Shown here in pieces: positions 12,120 through 22,884 of a stretch of DNA of 64,000 bases. Under the pieces are notes generated by a model, which saw only the letters and a list, made by a program, of their open reading frames with translations, did no database searches and had not been told where the DNA came from. Source of the stretch: Pegoplata infirma (lineage: Eukaryota; Arthropoda; Insecta; Diptera; Anthomyiidae); assembly GCA_963921195.1 (NCBI GenBank), contig OY992539.1, positions 131,592,682-131,656,681 of the forward strand, read 5' to 3'. How positions within the stretch are numbered: position 1 is the stretch's first letter; every line of letters starts with the position of its first letter. A program made the position numbers and the translations under genes.

Positions 12120-14580
12120 TTATAGAAAAGGTGTTACGCTGAGCCTAAGAATACAGAAGTTGCACAACAATCCTATGGTCCAGATTTATATAGATAAAGT
12201 ATGGGAGTTTTGGTAGCTGACTTCTATATGATGCAGTCAAGTGTGGTTTCAGAAGTAACATTTTTTGTATAGGATTGTAGACGTTGATAAGGAAGTTCCA
12301 GACAGATTCTGAAATGTTGGTGACTAGTCACAGGTTTCATAAACTAAAAATTCTTGAACATTTTTATGAAGGTCTAAGACCTTCTTGTGGGTAACCGATC
12401 CTCTTGTCCAGATTTTATAGAGAAAACGCATGAAAGTGTCAGTAGCTGACTTCTATAGGAGTCAGTCAAGGGTGGTTTAAGAAGTAACCTTTTTAGTATA
12501 GGATAATAAATGAGTGAACGGGAACCCACTTCAACCTACGTTAAGGTCCAGACTTTCCACTTTATGAAATGCTGGTGACTAGTCAGAGGTTTCACAAACT
12601 TGTCATTCTTTTGAGCGTCAACAATCTTCTCGTCTAGATTTGATAAAAATTACGCATTAGAGTCTCGTTAGCTGACTTCTGTAGGAGTCAGTCAAGGGTT
12701 ATTTAAGAAGTACCGTTTTTTGTGTAGGAAAAGCAATCAAGGCAATTGTCACGGTTCGTTGGCCTCCGAGTGATCTCGCCAAATGCTGGGAACCCATTAT
12801 AACCTTAATAAAGGATTGTATACCCTGATAAGGAAGTCCAGACTTTCCTGTTTGTGAAATGTGGTGACTAATTAATATTTCACAAACTAAAAAGTCTTGA
12901 ACATTCTTATGAGGGTCTACAACTCTTCTGAACTCCTTTTGAGGGTAAAAAATTCTCTCGTCCAGATTTTATAGAAATAATGCATGGAAGTCTCAGTAGC
13001 TGTCTTCTAAAGGAGTCAGTCAAGGGTTGATTAAGAAGTAGTCTTTTTAGTATAGGAAAATAAATCAGACCTTCCACTTTCTGAAATGTTGGTGACTAGT
13101 CAGGGGTTTCACAAACTTTTGCTCATTCTTTTGAGCGTCAACAATCTTCTACTTTAGATTTTATAAAAATTACGCATGAGAGTCTCGTTAGCTGACTTCT
13201 ATAGGAGTCAGTCAATGGTGGTTTAAGAAGTAACATTTTTTGTGTAGGAAAAGCGGTCCGTATGGCCTCCGAGTGATTTCGTCAAATGCCGTGCACCCGT
13301 TCTAAGGAAGTCCAGGCTTTCGAGTTTGGGAAATGTGGTGACTAATCACAGGTTTTACAAAAAAAATAGTCTGGAACATTCTTCTGAAGATCTACACTCT
13401 TGTGGGCATCCTTTTATGGGTCAAAAATTCTCTCCTCCAGATTTTATAGAAATAACGAATGGGGTCTCGGTTGCTAGTAGAAGTCAGTCAATGGTGGTAT
13501 AAGAAGTAACGGCTTTTGTATAGGAAAAGCAATCAAGGAAATCGTAACGGGCCGTATGGCCACCCATTTTTACCTAAATTAAGTTTTATATACCCTGATA
13601 ACGATTCTGTAATGTTGGTGACTAATCACACACAGAAAGAATTGAAAACGAAAGTCAATTAACAAAAACGCGGATTCAATTAATTTTTTAATTGAAACTC
13701 CTCCGATAAAGAAAATTGTTATATCAATCATCAAATTGTAGGTGATTAATTGATTTTTGTTTCAATTAATCATTTTTTCGATTTTGATCAAAAATTTGAT
13801 TGATTTTTTATTTAAAGTCAATTAAAATAATGATTGATTTAACAAATGAATTTCACACTTATGGAAAAATTATGAAGAAATTCATATTTTTTGCTTTCCA
13901 AGATGTTGCCGACAATAAAAAAAAAGTAAAACCGTAGTATAAAGTATATTTTTGAATTCATGTATTCAAATAAATTGAAGCGAAAAAAAATCTGGTATGT
14001 TGAAAATTTGTAATTTGATAGTTAAGGAAAATAACAAAAATGTTGATCAACACAATAATTGACTTATTTAAATTTTTTTGATCAATAGATTTAATTGAAA
14101 TTTTTTAGGCAAATTTTTTTTGTGTGCAGGTTTAACAAACTTGTGATCATCCTTTTGAGGGTCAACAATCCTCTCGTCCAGATTTTATAGAGAAAACGCA
14201 TGGAAGTTTCGGTAGCTGGCTTCTATAGGAGTCAGTCAATGGTGGTTTAAGAAGTAACCCTTTTTTGTAAAGGAAAGCAATAAAGGAAATCGTAATGGGA
14301 CGTATGACCTACAAGTGATCTCATGAAATGGCCGGCACCCATTCTAATCTAAATAAAGGTTTGTTGAGCCTGATTAGGAAGTCTGGACGTCCAGTTACTA
14401 CAATGTTGGTGACTTGTCACATGTTTCATAAATTAAAAAGTCTTGAACATTCTATGAGGGTCTAAAACCCATGTGGATATCCTTTTCAGGTTCTACAACC
14501 CATGTGGATATCCTTTTGAGGGTCTACAACCCTTGCAAACATCATTTTGACGGTGTCTTCAATCCTTTATGGAGGTCGTT
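12120..14580. repeat. Degenerate tandem array, units of about 220-330 bp
   Basis: A block AGCTGACTTCTATAGGAGTC followed by AGTCAA recurs at about 12217, 12439, 12667, 12997, 13191, 13470 and 14213. Around it are shared blocks: CCAGATTTTATAGA before it, TTTAAGAAGTAAC after it, and GGTGACTAGTCAC later. Long units also carry GGCCTCCGAGTGATCTCG-type sequence that short units lack. About seven diverged copies can be seen. The last is split by the MITE at 13631-14126. It lies in Tet intron 1 and is non-coding. Confidence 0.8.
13631..14126. mobile_element. 496-bp MITE inserted in the tandem array
   Basis: The ends are CACAGAAAG and TTTTTTGTGTG, with CA on both sides (13629-13630, 14127-14128). Removing the element restores GTGACTAATCACAGGTTT, the sequence of neighbouring array units, so an empty-site comparison is available in the same window. 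The inside is rich in inverted AATTGATT/AATCAATT motifs. A longer, disrupted copy lies at 57521-60092. Confidence 0.85.
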
Positions 14581-14819
14581 AATTAACTCAACTGACTTGA
14601 GTCAGTGCAGTTAATACTCAGGGCTATAATTATACCGCCCTAATCGTCAATATCAATGATTCCTTTACACATAACTTTGAAAATCTTTAAAAAAATTTTC
14701 TCATTTTAAATATCAATGAAAATCCCGCCAACAATTTAGCCGATGGAAAGCAGAACGATATTTAGAGGAGTAATCGTGCTGAAAGGTATAAGAACATGTC
14801 ATCAGAATCAATGCTTCGC

Positions 14820-15420
14820 GGTACTCAGTTCAAGCTAGATGGACTGGAAAGGCCTTGCTGGTTATATGAGCCCCACACTGGGAGCCGCTTTTAAAGCAGT
14901 GTTTAACTTTTTTCTGTTTATTCTAAATTGTATCATGGCATGATTAACTGTTTAAGAGGTTTTCGGAACTTTGTCCTTACATTGAGTTAAGCAAGAAGTT
15001 CAGTGTGTTTCTTTAAAGTAGGAAAGTCTCAGCAAACCCAGTGGTTTGACTTCCTGTTGCTAAATTTTTCTAGCACGTACTATTTCAAAATGACAAACTT
15101 TAATATGCCCGCTTACACCAAGACGAACGTATAAAAAATGTCTTTTGCTACACGAACTGAAAGACCGACTTCTTTGGGGATTACTGGTTCTATGAGCCCC
15201 ACACTGGGGGCTCATACCTTATAAGACTCCGCTGTTACATATTATTATGTTGGCTTACACCACGTTGAACCTATAAAAATATGTCTTTTGCTAGACGAAC
15301 CGAAAGATTAATTTCTTTGGGGAGTACTGGTTATATTTGCCCCACACTGGTCTTTTGCTAGACGAACTGAAAGACCGACTTCTTTGGGGATTACAGGACT
15401 GTGATCACGTAAAACGATAG
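14820..15420. repeat. Repeated GCCCCACACTGGG blocks
   Basis: The block GCCCCACACTGG occurs at about 14872, 15196 and 15341, each after a TACTGGTT or GCTGGTTATA lead. TGTCTTTTGCTA.ACGAAC and TTTCTTTGGGGA blocks recur between them. The pattern is a short, imperfect direct-repeat cluster. Its GC-rich palindromic core resembles the GGCGCCCAA..GGGGCC motifs of the first 8 kb, but the link is uncertain. Confidence 0.6.
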
Positions 15421-15789
15421 TTGACTATCGTCGTTTTTTGGAGCCTTGTTGCTTCTAAACTAATCAAAATGTTTTCAAATTTTTTAATGTTTCTAGATTA
15501 GACAACACTCTTTAATAATTAAATAAAGAAAAACTTTCAAATTTCCCTTCAAAACGATATGTATTTCGATGTCGTTTATGTATCGTTTTCGTTTTGCGTA
15601 ATTAGACCCCTGGCGCCACTTTTAACGCTATGCTTAACTACTTCATTACTTAATGGGACTCCGCCGTTACATATTATTATGTTGGTGTGATAAAGTTGGA
15701 ATTATTTGACATTATATTGACTTCTAGATTCCTAATATTTTTCTAGCACGTTTAGTTCTTGAGATATTGGTGATTGAAAATGAAACAAA

Positions 15790-15870
15790 AACAAGTGAGA
15801 GTGTTAAATTCGGCTGTGCCGAATCTTTTATACCCTCCAAAATGTAAAAAAAAAAAAAAATGACAGAGGC

Positions 15871-15901
<31 letters not shown>

Positions 15902-16343
15902 CGTTGATAGGGTCAGTGGGGCACGTTGAGAGCACCTTCCCATCGCGATAAATATACCAAATGTTTCATTTATTTAACAAAAATACAAAAAAAACCCATG
16001 TAAAAACCTGTATTTTTTAGAGGTTGGTTTAGTTCTTCAAGGGGGAACTTTTTTCCCCCTGGTCCGATTTGGCCAATTTCCGAACTTAACCTGCCTAGGA
16101 ACATAAGACATATTTGTGCCAAACTTGAGGTTCCTAGCTCTTTTATTTTGGACTGCATCGTGTTAACTACAGACGGACGGACAGACGGACAGACGGACGG
16201 ACGGACATCGCTAGAATGTCTTAGAATCGATCACTGATCAATAATATATATACTTTATGGGGTCCCCGACCGATATTTCGATGCGTTACACACGGAATGA
16301 CAAAGTGAGTATACCCCCATACTGTAGTTGGAGGGTATAAAAA
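15790..16343 (+). mobile_element. Family A element, full-length copy
   Basis: It begins AACAAGTGAGAGTGTTAAAT and soon shows TTTTATACCCTCCAA. It ends with TTGGAGGGTATAAAA, the exact inverse of that block. A GGAC/AGAC run lies at about 16171-16205, before ATCGCTAGAATGTCTTAGAA and ACTTTATGGGGTC. Dipteran 'mini-me'/DINE-type elements carry similar (GTCY)n and TA blocks; this is the likely affiliation. A T-run/G-run at about 15871-15901 (about 20 G) sits near the head. Confidence 0.8.
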
Positions 16344-16534
16344 TTAAGTTTTTTGGGAATCCACGATCCTAACAACAAAATTTAGTCATTACAACAGCTT
16401 ACTGATCCTTAAGGACTTTTATCTCCTCGTGCCTGATTTTCTCTCTAAGATGCCGATTTCCGTACACAAATAAATTTATCCATTTATGGCATTAACTTAA
16501 GAATAAGTAAATTTTGAGTTGGAATTTTCCAACG

Positions 16535-16810
16535 CGAATATCTTGAAAACGGAAAGAGCTACAAAAGTTTGGGTAACAGTTTTAGAATCCGAAGACATTA
16601 GTCTTTGAGGATCATTATATAAGTAGCAGCTTGAAGAAGTTTATGCTCCGATAGTGATAATTGCAAAACAAATATCTCGAAAACGGAATGAGCTACAAAA
16701 GTTTGGATAACAGTTTTAAAATCAGAAGACATTAGCCTTTGAGGATCATTATATAAGTATCAGAAGTGTTTCAGGAAGTACTTAATGTTCGGATAGTTTT
16801 AATTGCAAAA
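16535..16810. repeat. Two-copy tandem duplication of about 135 bp
   Basis: ATATCTTGAAAACGGAA..GAGCTACAAAAGTTTGG and GAGGATCATTATATAAGTA recur once, about 135 bp apart, with several differences. It lies just upstream of the CXXC exon. No function is visible. Confidence 0.7.
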
Positions 16811-16952
16811 CCTTTCCCACTTTTTTTTGTTTAACTGTACCCACAAATCATCTATTCCTTGTTTGTAGTTTGATACAACAAAAAAAATCTTAGAAAGAAA
16901 ACAACCAAAATTTGTGATCAAATTTTTATAGATGCCTTCTAACATTTTCCAG

Positions 16953-17093
16953 TCAAAAAAGAAACGTAAACGTTGTGGTGAATGTGTTGGTTGTCAACGT
17001 AAAGATAACTGTGGTGATTGTGCTCCTTGCCGCAACGATAAAAGTCATCAAATCTGCAAACAACGTAGATGTGAAAAACTCACAGAGAAAAAG
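16953..17093 (+). CDS. Tet: Tet CXXC zinc-finger exon
   Basis: The 47 codons encode a complete CXXC domain that binds CpG-type DNA. The two zinc clusters show as CGECVGC..CGDCAPC followed by HQIC and RRC, and a KKKRKR stretch leads in. It lacks the KFGG motif of MLL/CFP1-type CXXC domains and has the (T/S)HQICK form of the TET/CXXC4/CXXC5 group. In flies that points to Tet. The exon ends AAG|GTAAGT in phase 0, matching exon 1 and the micro-exon at 60895. A tandem acceptor at 16931 would add seven codons (MPSNIFQ) in frame and also offers an ATG at 16932 directly after TAG. Which acceptor is used cannot be told from sequence. Confidence 0.93.
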
Positions 17094-18240
17094 GTAAGTG
17101 AAACGTAAAATTCATTCATGATTTCAGATTTCAGGTGGCTGCTACAAAATGTGGCCAACAATAAAGACAGCAATGCAAAAAAAAAGGCTTATGAACCTTC
17201 AACAAACAGGTTTCATTTTAGATTTTTTTGTGATTTTTTTTTTTTTGTAGTTTGATGTTAAGACATAAATACGTTATGGTTGGTTTTAATGCCCTTTGTG
17301 GATTTCTTTAACATGCAGAGGATGAGATTGTGTGCCTGCCTGCCTGTTTGCCAGCCTGCGTGCTCTTTTTACGATTTATGTCAATTGTACAAAATTTATA
17401 AACGCGTTTTTCAAGTATGATTACAAGAAAACAACAGATGTTTTTCCTAAACAGCATCTTTGTTTCATGATTCTTTTTATTTTTTTTTTTCTTTCTTTCC
17501 TCATTTTCGCTACTTTAATTGATGTGTCTCTTCTTCGTCTTTAGAGGTCTGCTTTAGTTTTGAATTTATTTTTTTTGTTATTATTGGATTCTGGAACAAC
17601 ATGTGTTTCATGTTTGAAATACACATGCTTGTTTTTTATTTTGTTGCATTTAAACACGTTTTAGCCCGTTGAATAACCTAAATAATGTGTGTAAATTACA
17701 ACACAGAAATAAAATTATTTTTATTTTGTTGAGACCAAAAAAAAAAGGAAAAATTCTAAAAGTACAGCTGATATAGATTGCAATTAGCAGTTGAACATCA
17801 CAGAAGCATCCTTTTCGTAAAAAAAAAATCTGGACATAAAATTATACAAGTGTTATAACTTAAGAACATTTGGCAGTTATCTTCTCTTATTGTTTTTTCT
17901 TTCAGTGTATGCACTGTTATGACCGTATTTCCGTTTGTAATTTGTGACATTAATTATAATTGTCAGTTTTAATTTGGGAACGACAAAAAGAGACATCAGC
18001 CTGAGAGACAAAAATATCATATTACATTTATTTTTAACAGAAATCCTTAAACTAGTTTTTTTATGATTTCTTTAACAGGAAGGATGTCTATATATAATTT
18101 TACTTTTCGACTAGTTTAAACAATTTAAACATTAAAATAATTTTAAGTGTTTTCAGTATGTAATTAAGGTTTATCGTTTATAAAGATATGAAAGCAAAAG
18201 TAAATGGATGATCTTATCTTAAGAATCATTAACAAAGTGA
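17094..18240. other. Intron sequence with little repeat structure
   Basis: I see no gene here. A short TGCC-type cluster lies at about 17333-17362 (TGCCTGCCTGCCTG). The rest is AT-rich and free of the dispersed repeats found elsewhere, so it is one of the better places to look for conserved regulatory sequence near the CXXC exon. Confidence 0.5.
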
Positions 18241-18245
18241 TATTG

Positions 18246-18780
18246 AAGAAAAAAGTACTTTTTTCGGTACTTTTTATACACTTCACCACAAAGTGGTAAT
18301 AAGTTTGTGCTGATGTTTGTAAATATCCAAAATATTAGACCTAGCCACACCTTCAATTATACCGATCGACTCAGAATTACTTTCTATGACGCTTTAGCGT
18401 TGTCCGTCCGTCTGTCCATGTAAACGTTGTGAGCACGATACAGGTGTCAATTATTCATTGATTTGTATAAAATTTAAAATTTAACTTTTTAAATATATGA
18501 AAAAATTTAAAAACGCGATTTTTGTTTAAAAATGCTGATCTGCGATTTTGGCCCACAAATTCTGATCAACATTTTCGGACCAAAATCATGTTTTTATATT
18601 TTTTTAAATATTTTTTAGATTACAAAAGTTGGAATATGCTAAGTGTGTTATCTAAAAACATAAAAAAAAATATAAAAACTCGATTTTGGTCCAAAACTCC
18701 TGAACTGCGATTTTTGTCCACAGAGGCTGATCAACATTTTCGAACCAAAATCGTGTTTTTATATTTTTTTTATTAGTTTT
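18246..18780. repeat. Dispersed-repeat fragment and a two-copy direct repeat
   Basis: The first part (GTACTTTTTATACACTTCACC..; GTCCGTCCGTCTGTCCATG at about 18400) looks like an inverted fragment of a second GGAC-bearing dispersed repeat. From about 18500, blocks such as GATCAACATTTTCGGACCAA and CGTGTTTTTATATTTTTTT occur twice about 175 bp apart. Confidence 0.55.
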
Positions 18781-18795
18781 TAGATAACACACTTA

Positions 18796-18924
18796 CCCCC
18801 AGTTTCTGTAACACAAACGCCATTCGTTCACGACGAATTTGCGTGTATTTTGTTATTGCAACAAAAACAAAATACATGCAAATTCGTCGCAGACGAATGA
18901 CGTTCGTGTTACAGAAACTGGGGG
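18796..18924. mobile_element. 129-bp palindromic MITE, PIF/Harbinger-like
   Basis: The termini CCCCCAGTTTCTGTAACAC and its inverse form arms that fill most of the element. TTA lies directly on both sides (18793-18795, 18925-18927), the 3-bp target duplication of PIF/Harbinger elements. Confidence 0.85.
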
Positions 18925-19996
18925 TTAACCTTTTCTAACTTTTGAGAAAAAAATTGGATAAAAAATAATTTTTATATTTATAAATCAGCATCTTGGACCA
19001 AAATCCCAGTTTTGGAATTTTTTAAATATTTTTCCAATAAAGTGCTCCAAATTTGCGAATTTTTAAGCTGGATTTGGTCAACAAATTCGGACATGAATTT
19101 TGGTCGAAATACGTAATACTAGCTTACAATCCCGGTACTTCGTTACCGGTTGTATTGAATACCGGATAATAGAAGGATCAGGATTACTCTATCGATTTTC
19201 AAAAAATTCCCCTACGTAGTCTTTGTTTTATTTACTTGTCGACGTTTAAGTCTTCCATAAAAAAATATTTCAATGAATAATATAAACAATAAAATTTTAA
19301 TAACTTTGCTGGTACGTTATCATGTTCGTTCCGGGGGAAAAATATAATGACAATTTTCGAGCCCTTATGTCGGGATTTTGGATTTTGAGTGAATAAATAT
19401 TTCAGTGAAAAAAGAAATTGGAATAAAAAAAAATATGGAGTAAAAAAAAGCTAAACACCAAAAATTTGAGTTAAAAATATCATTCCATATTGTTCCCTGC
19501 TCTATTCCATATTGTTCCCCGTTCTACTCCATTTCATTTCCAATTCCATCTCCATATTCTAAGGTCATTATTATAGGCACAGAAAAAGTACCAAAAGTAC
19601 ACTTCATTACCCCCATTAGAAACGGAATTTAAAAAAAGTACCTCTTCAGAATGTTTTTTCTTCACCGAAGGATCCTACAATCCATATTTCAATTATCTAG
19701 GATCATTGTTTCAGCAAATATTAAAAGTACTTTTTATCCCCGTTAAGAAACGGAATTTCCAAAAAAAACTTTTCCCAATCTCTTTTTTCACCGAAGGATT
19801 TTACATTCCAAATTTTAAGTTTCTGGGGCCATTATATCAGGAAATAAATAAGTACACTTTTTTATTCCTTTTAACCCCATTATTTTCCGAAAGGCGAACC
19901 TTTTCCAATTTCAAGTTTCTATGTTTATTATTTCAGGAAAAAAAAAGTACCAAAAGTGTACTTTCGGCATATTTAACAAAACGTAGTTTTTATGGA

Positions 19997-21236
19997 AGGT
20001 ACTTTTTATAATAGGTGCTTTTGATAAAAGGTACTTTTTATAAAAGGTACTTTTTATAAAAGGCACTTTTTATGAAAGGTACTTTTAATAAAAAGTACTT
20101 TTTATAAAAGGTACTTTTTATAAAAGGTACTTTTTATAAAAGGTACTTTTTATAAAAGGTATTTTTTATAAAAGGTACTTTTAATAAAAGGTACTTTTTA
20201 TAGAAGGTACTTTTTATAAAATGTACTTTTTATAAAAGGAACTTTTTATAAAAGGTACTTTTTATAAAAGGTACTTTTTATAAAAGGTACTTTTTATAAA
20301 AGGTACTTTTTATAAAAGGTACTTTTTATAAAAGGTACTTTTTATAAAAGGTACTTTTTATAAAAGGTACTTTTTATAAAAGGTACTTTTTATAAAAGGT
20401 ACTTTTTATAAAAGGTACTTTTTATAAAAGGTACTTTTTATAAAAGGTACTTTTTATAAAAGGTACTTTTTATAAAAGGTACTTTTTATAAAAGGTACTT
20501 TTTATAAAAGGTACTTTTTATAAAAGGTACTTTTTATAAAAGGTACTTTTTATAAAAGGTACTTTTTATAAAAGGTACTTTTTATAAAAGGTACTTTTTA
20601 TAAAAGGTACTTTTTATAAAAGGTACTTTTTATAAAAGGTACTTTTTATAAAAGGTACTTTTTATAAAAGGTACTTTTTATAAAAGGTACTCTTTATAAA
20701 AGGTACTTTTTATAAAAGGGACTTTTTATAAAAGGTACTTTTTATAAAAGGTACTTTTTATAAAAGGTACTTTTTATAAAAGGTACTTTTTATAAAAGGG
20801 ACTTTTTATAAAAGGTACTTTTTATAAAAGGTACTTTTTATAAAAGGTACTTTTTATAAAAGGTACTTTTTATAAAAGGTACTTTTTATAAAAGGTACTT
20901 TTTATAAAAGGTACTTTTTATAAAAGGTACTTTTTATAAAAGGTACTTTTTATAAAAGGTACTTTTTATAAAAGGTACTTTTTATAAAAGGTACTTTTTA
21001 TAAAAGGTACTTTTTATAAAAGGTACTTTTTATAAAAGGTACTTTTTATAAAAGGTACTTTTTATAAAAGGTACTTTTTATAAAAGGTACTTTTTATAAA
21101 AGATACTTTTTATAAAAGGTACTTTTAATAAAAGGTACTTTTTATAAAAGGTACTTTTTATAAAAGGTACTTTTTATAAAAGGTACTTTTTATAAAAGGT
21201 ACTTTTTATAAAAGGTACTTTTTATAAAAGGTACCA
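19997..21236. repeat. 16-bp satellite GGTACTTTTTATAAAA, about 77 copies
   Basis: Nearly perfect head-to-tail copies. Variants sit mostly at the left edge (to about 20225), with a few inside: a CTC variant near 20690, GGGAC at 20718 and again at 20798 (five units apart), and AGATAC near 21101. The unit is a near-palindrome (14 of 16 positions match its own inverse), so single strands could fold into repeated hairpins. Confidence 0.95.
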
Positions 21237-21426
21237 TTATTTCAGTAAATTAAAAAAAGTACCAAAAGTACACTTTTTTCAATTTTACCCCCGTAGAGTC
21301 AACATTGGCAAAAACCTACATTGCAAATTTTAAGTTTTTAGGACCCTTATTTAAGAAAATATAAAAGGTACCAAAAGTCCCGTTTTTTACCCTTTTTACC
21401 CCTAAGAATCAACATTGGCAAAAATT

Positions 21427-21771
21427 ATAAAAGGTACTTTTTATAAAAGGTACTTTTTATAAAAGGTACTTTTTATAAAAGGTACTTTTTATAAAAGGTA
21501 CTTTTTATAAAAGGTACTTTTTATAAAAGGTACTTTTTATAAAAGGTACTTTTTATAAAAGGTACTTTTTATAAAAGGTACTTTTTATAAAAGGTACTTT
21601 TTATAAAAGGTACTTTTTATAAAAGGTACTTTTTATAAAAGGTACTTTTTATAAAAGGTACTTTTTATAAAAGGTACTTTTTATAAAAGGTACTTTTTAT
21701 AAAAGGTACTTTTTATAAAAGGTACTTTTTATAAAAGGTACTTTTTATAAAAGGTACTTTTTATAAAAGGT
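21427..21771. repeat. 16-bp satellite, second block of about 21 copies
   Basis: Same unit as at 19997-21236, with no variant that I can see. It starts directly after AACATTGGCAAAAAT and is followed by the same 190-bp stretch that follows the first block, so block plus stretch seem to have been duplicated together. Confidence 0.95.
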
Positions 21772-22649
21772 ACCATTATTTCAGTAAATTAAAAAAAGTA
21801 CCAAAAGTACACTTTTTTCAATTTTACCCCCGTAGAGTCAACATTGGCAAATACCTACATTGCAAATTTTAAGTTTTTAGGACCCTTATTTAAGAAAATA
21901 TAAAAGGTACCAAAAGTCCCGTTTTTTACCCTTTTTACCCCTAAGAATCAACATTGGCAAAATCCAGCCTTAGTAGATTTATATTCCGGGAGCTGAACCT
22001 ACATTCAAAATTTCAAGTGTCTAGGACCATTTTTTAAGGAAATATAAAAGGTACCAAAGGTGCAGTTTTTTACCCTTTTTACCCCCTTAGAATCAACATT
22101 GGCAAAAAATCCGGCCATACTGGATCTATATTCCAGGTGTTGAACATACAGTCCAAATTTCAAGTTTCTGTGACCATTATTTCAGGAGATATAAAAAGTA
22201 CCAAAAGTACAGTTTTTTACCCTTTTTGTCCCCTTAGAATCAACATTGGCAAAAAAATCCGGCCTTGCTGGATCTGCTGGATCAGGGAGGTGGACATACA
22301 GTCCAAATTTCAAGTCTCTGTGACCATTATTTCAGGAGATATAAAAAGTACCAAAAGTACAGTTTTTTACCCTTTTTGTCCACTTAGAATCAACATTGGC
22401 AAAAATCCGGCGTTACTGGATCTATATTCCGGGAGGTGAACAGACACTCCAAATTTCAAGTCTCTATGACCATTATTTCAGGAGATATAAAAAGTACCAA
22501 AAGTACAGTTTTTTACCCTTTTTACCCCCTTAGAATCAACATTGGCAAAAATCCAGCCTTAGTGGATCTATATTCCGGGAGGTGGACCTACAGTCCAAAT
22601 TTCAAGTCTCTAGCTTCAGCGGTTTGGGCTGGGCGATGATGAATGAGTA

Positions 22650-22690
22650 TGTCAGTCAGTCAGTCAGTCAGTCAGTCAGTCAGTCAGTCA
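22650..22690. repeat. (GTCA)n microsatellite
   Basis: Ten or so tetranucleotide units, followed by ACATTACTC and a TTTTATATATATAGAT block. This head-to-tail order (GGGCTGGGCG, GTCA run, TATATATAGAT) looks like the terminus of a dispersed element from which the 150-bp repeat may derive. Confidence 0.9.
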
Positions 22691-22884
22691 CATTACTCTT
22701 TTATATATATAGATGACCTTGCAACATTTTTTCATAAATTTTCCTACAATGAGCTCTAACGTGACTATCGTTTGGCAGGTAATACGACATGAAATTCAAA
22801 AATTTAAATTTGACGGGACGCCCTAATAGGTATCCTTTAAAAATTTGGTGAGTAAACGTATTTTGTATTTCTAAATCAACACTC

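Larger units (their letters stand above)
11800..16952 (+). other. Tet intron 1 (about 5.2 kb)
   Basis: GT at 11800 and AG at 16951-16952, with a second in-frame acceptor at 16930-16931. The contents are the tandem array at 12120-14580, repeat blocks at 14820-15420 and the family A element at 15790-16343. I see no further exon. Confidence 0.7.
19570..22640. repeat. Composite satellite: 150-bp units with 16-bp expansions
   Basis: The 150-bp theme (CAAATTTCAAGT.TCT, ACCATTATTTCAGGA.ATATAAAA, GTACCAAAAGTAC, CCCTTTTT.CCCC, AATCAACATTGGCAAAA) is diverged at 19570-19990, then regular at about 21961-22620 (periods 147-150 bp). Two blocks of a 16-bp repeat lie within it, each followed by a near-identical 190-bp stretch (21233-21422 and 21772-21961). 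The right end is GGTTTGGGCTGGGCGATGAT and a TCAG run. The open frames across 22137-22639 are satellite, not genes. Confidence 0.9.

Noticed and set aside
22137..22639. Open frames of 100 and 67 codons with a repeated SKFQVS..ISGDIKSTKST peptide
   Set aside because: The 150-bp satellite has a period divisible by three, so any frame without a stop in one unit stays open through several. No domain, promoter or splice evidence.
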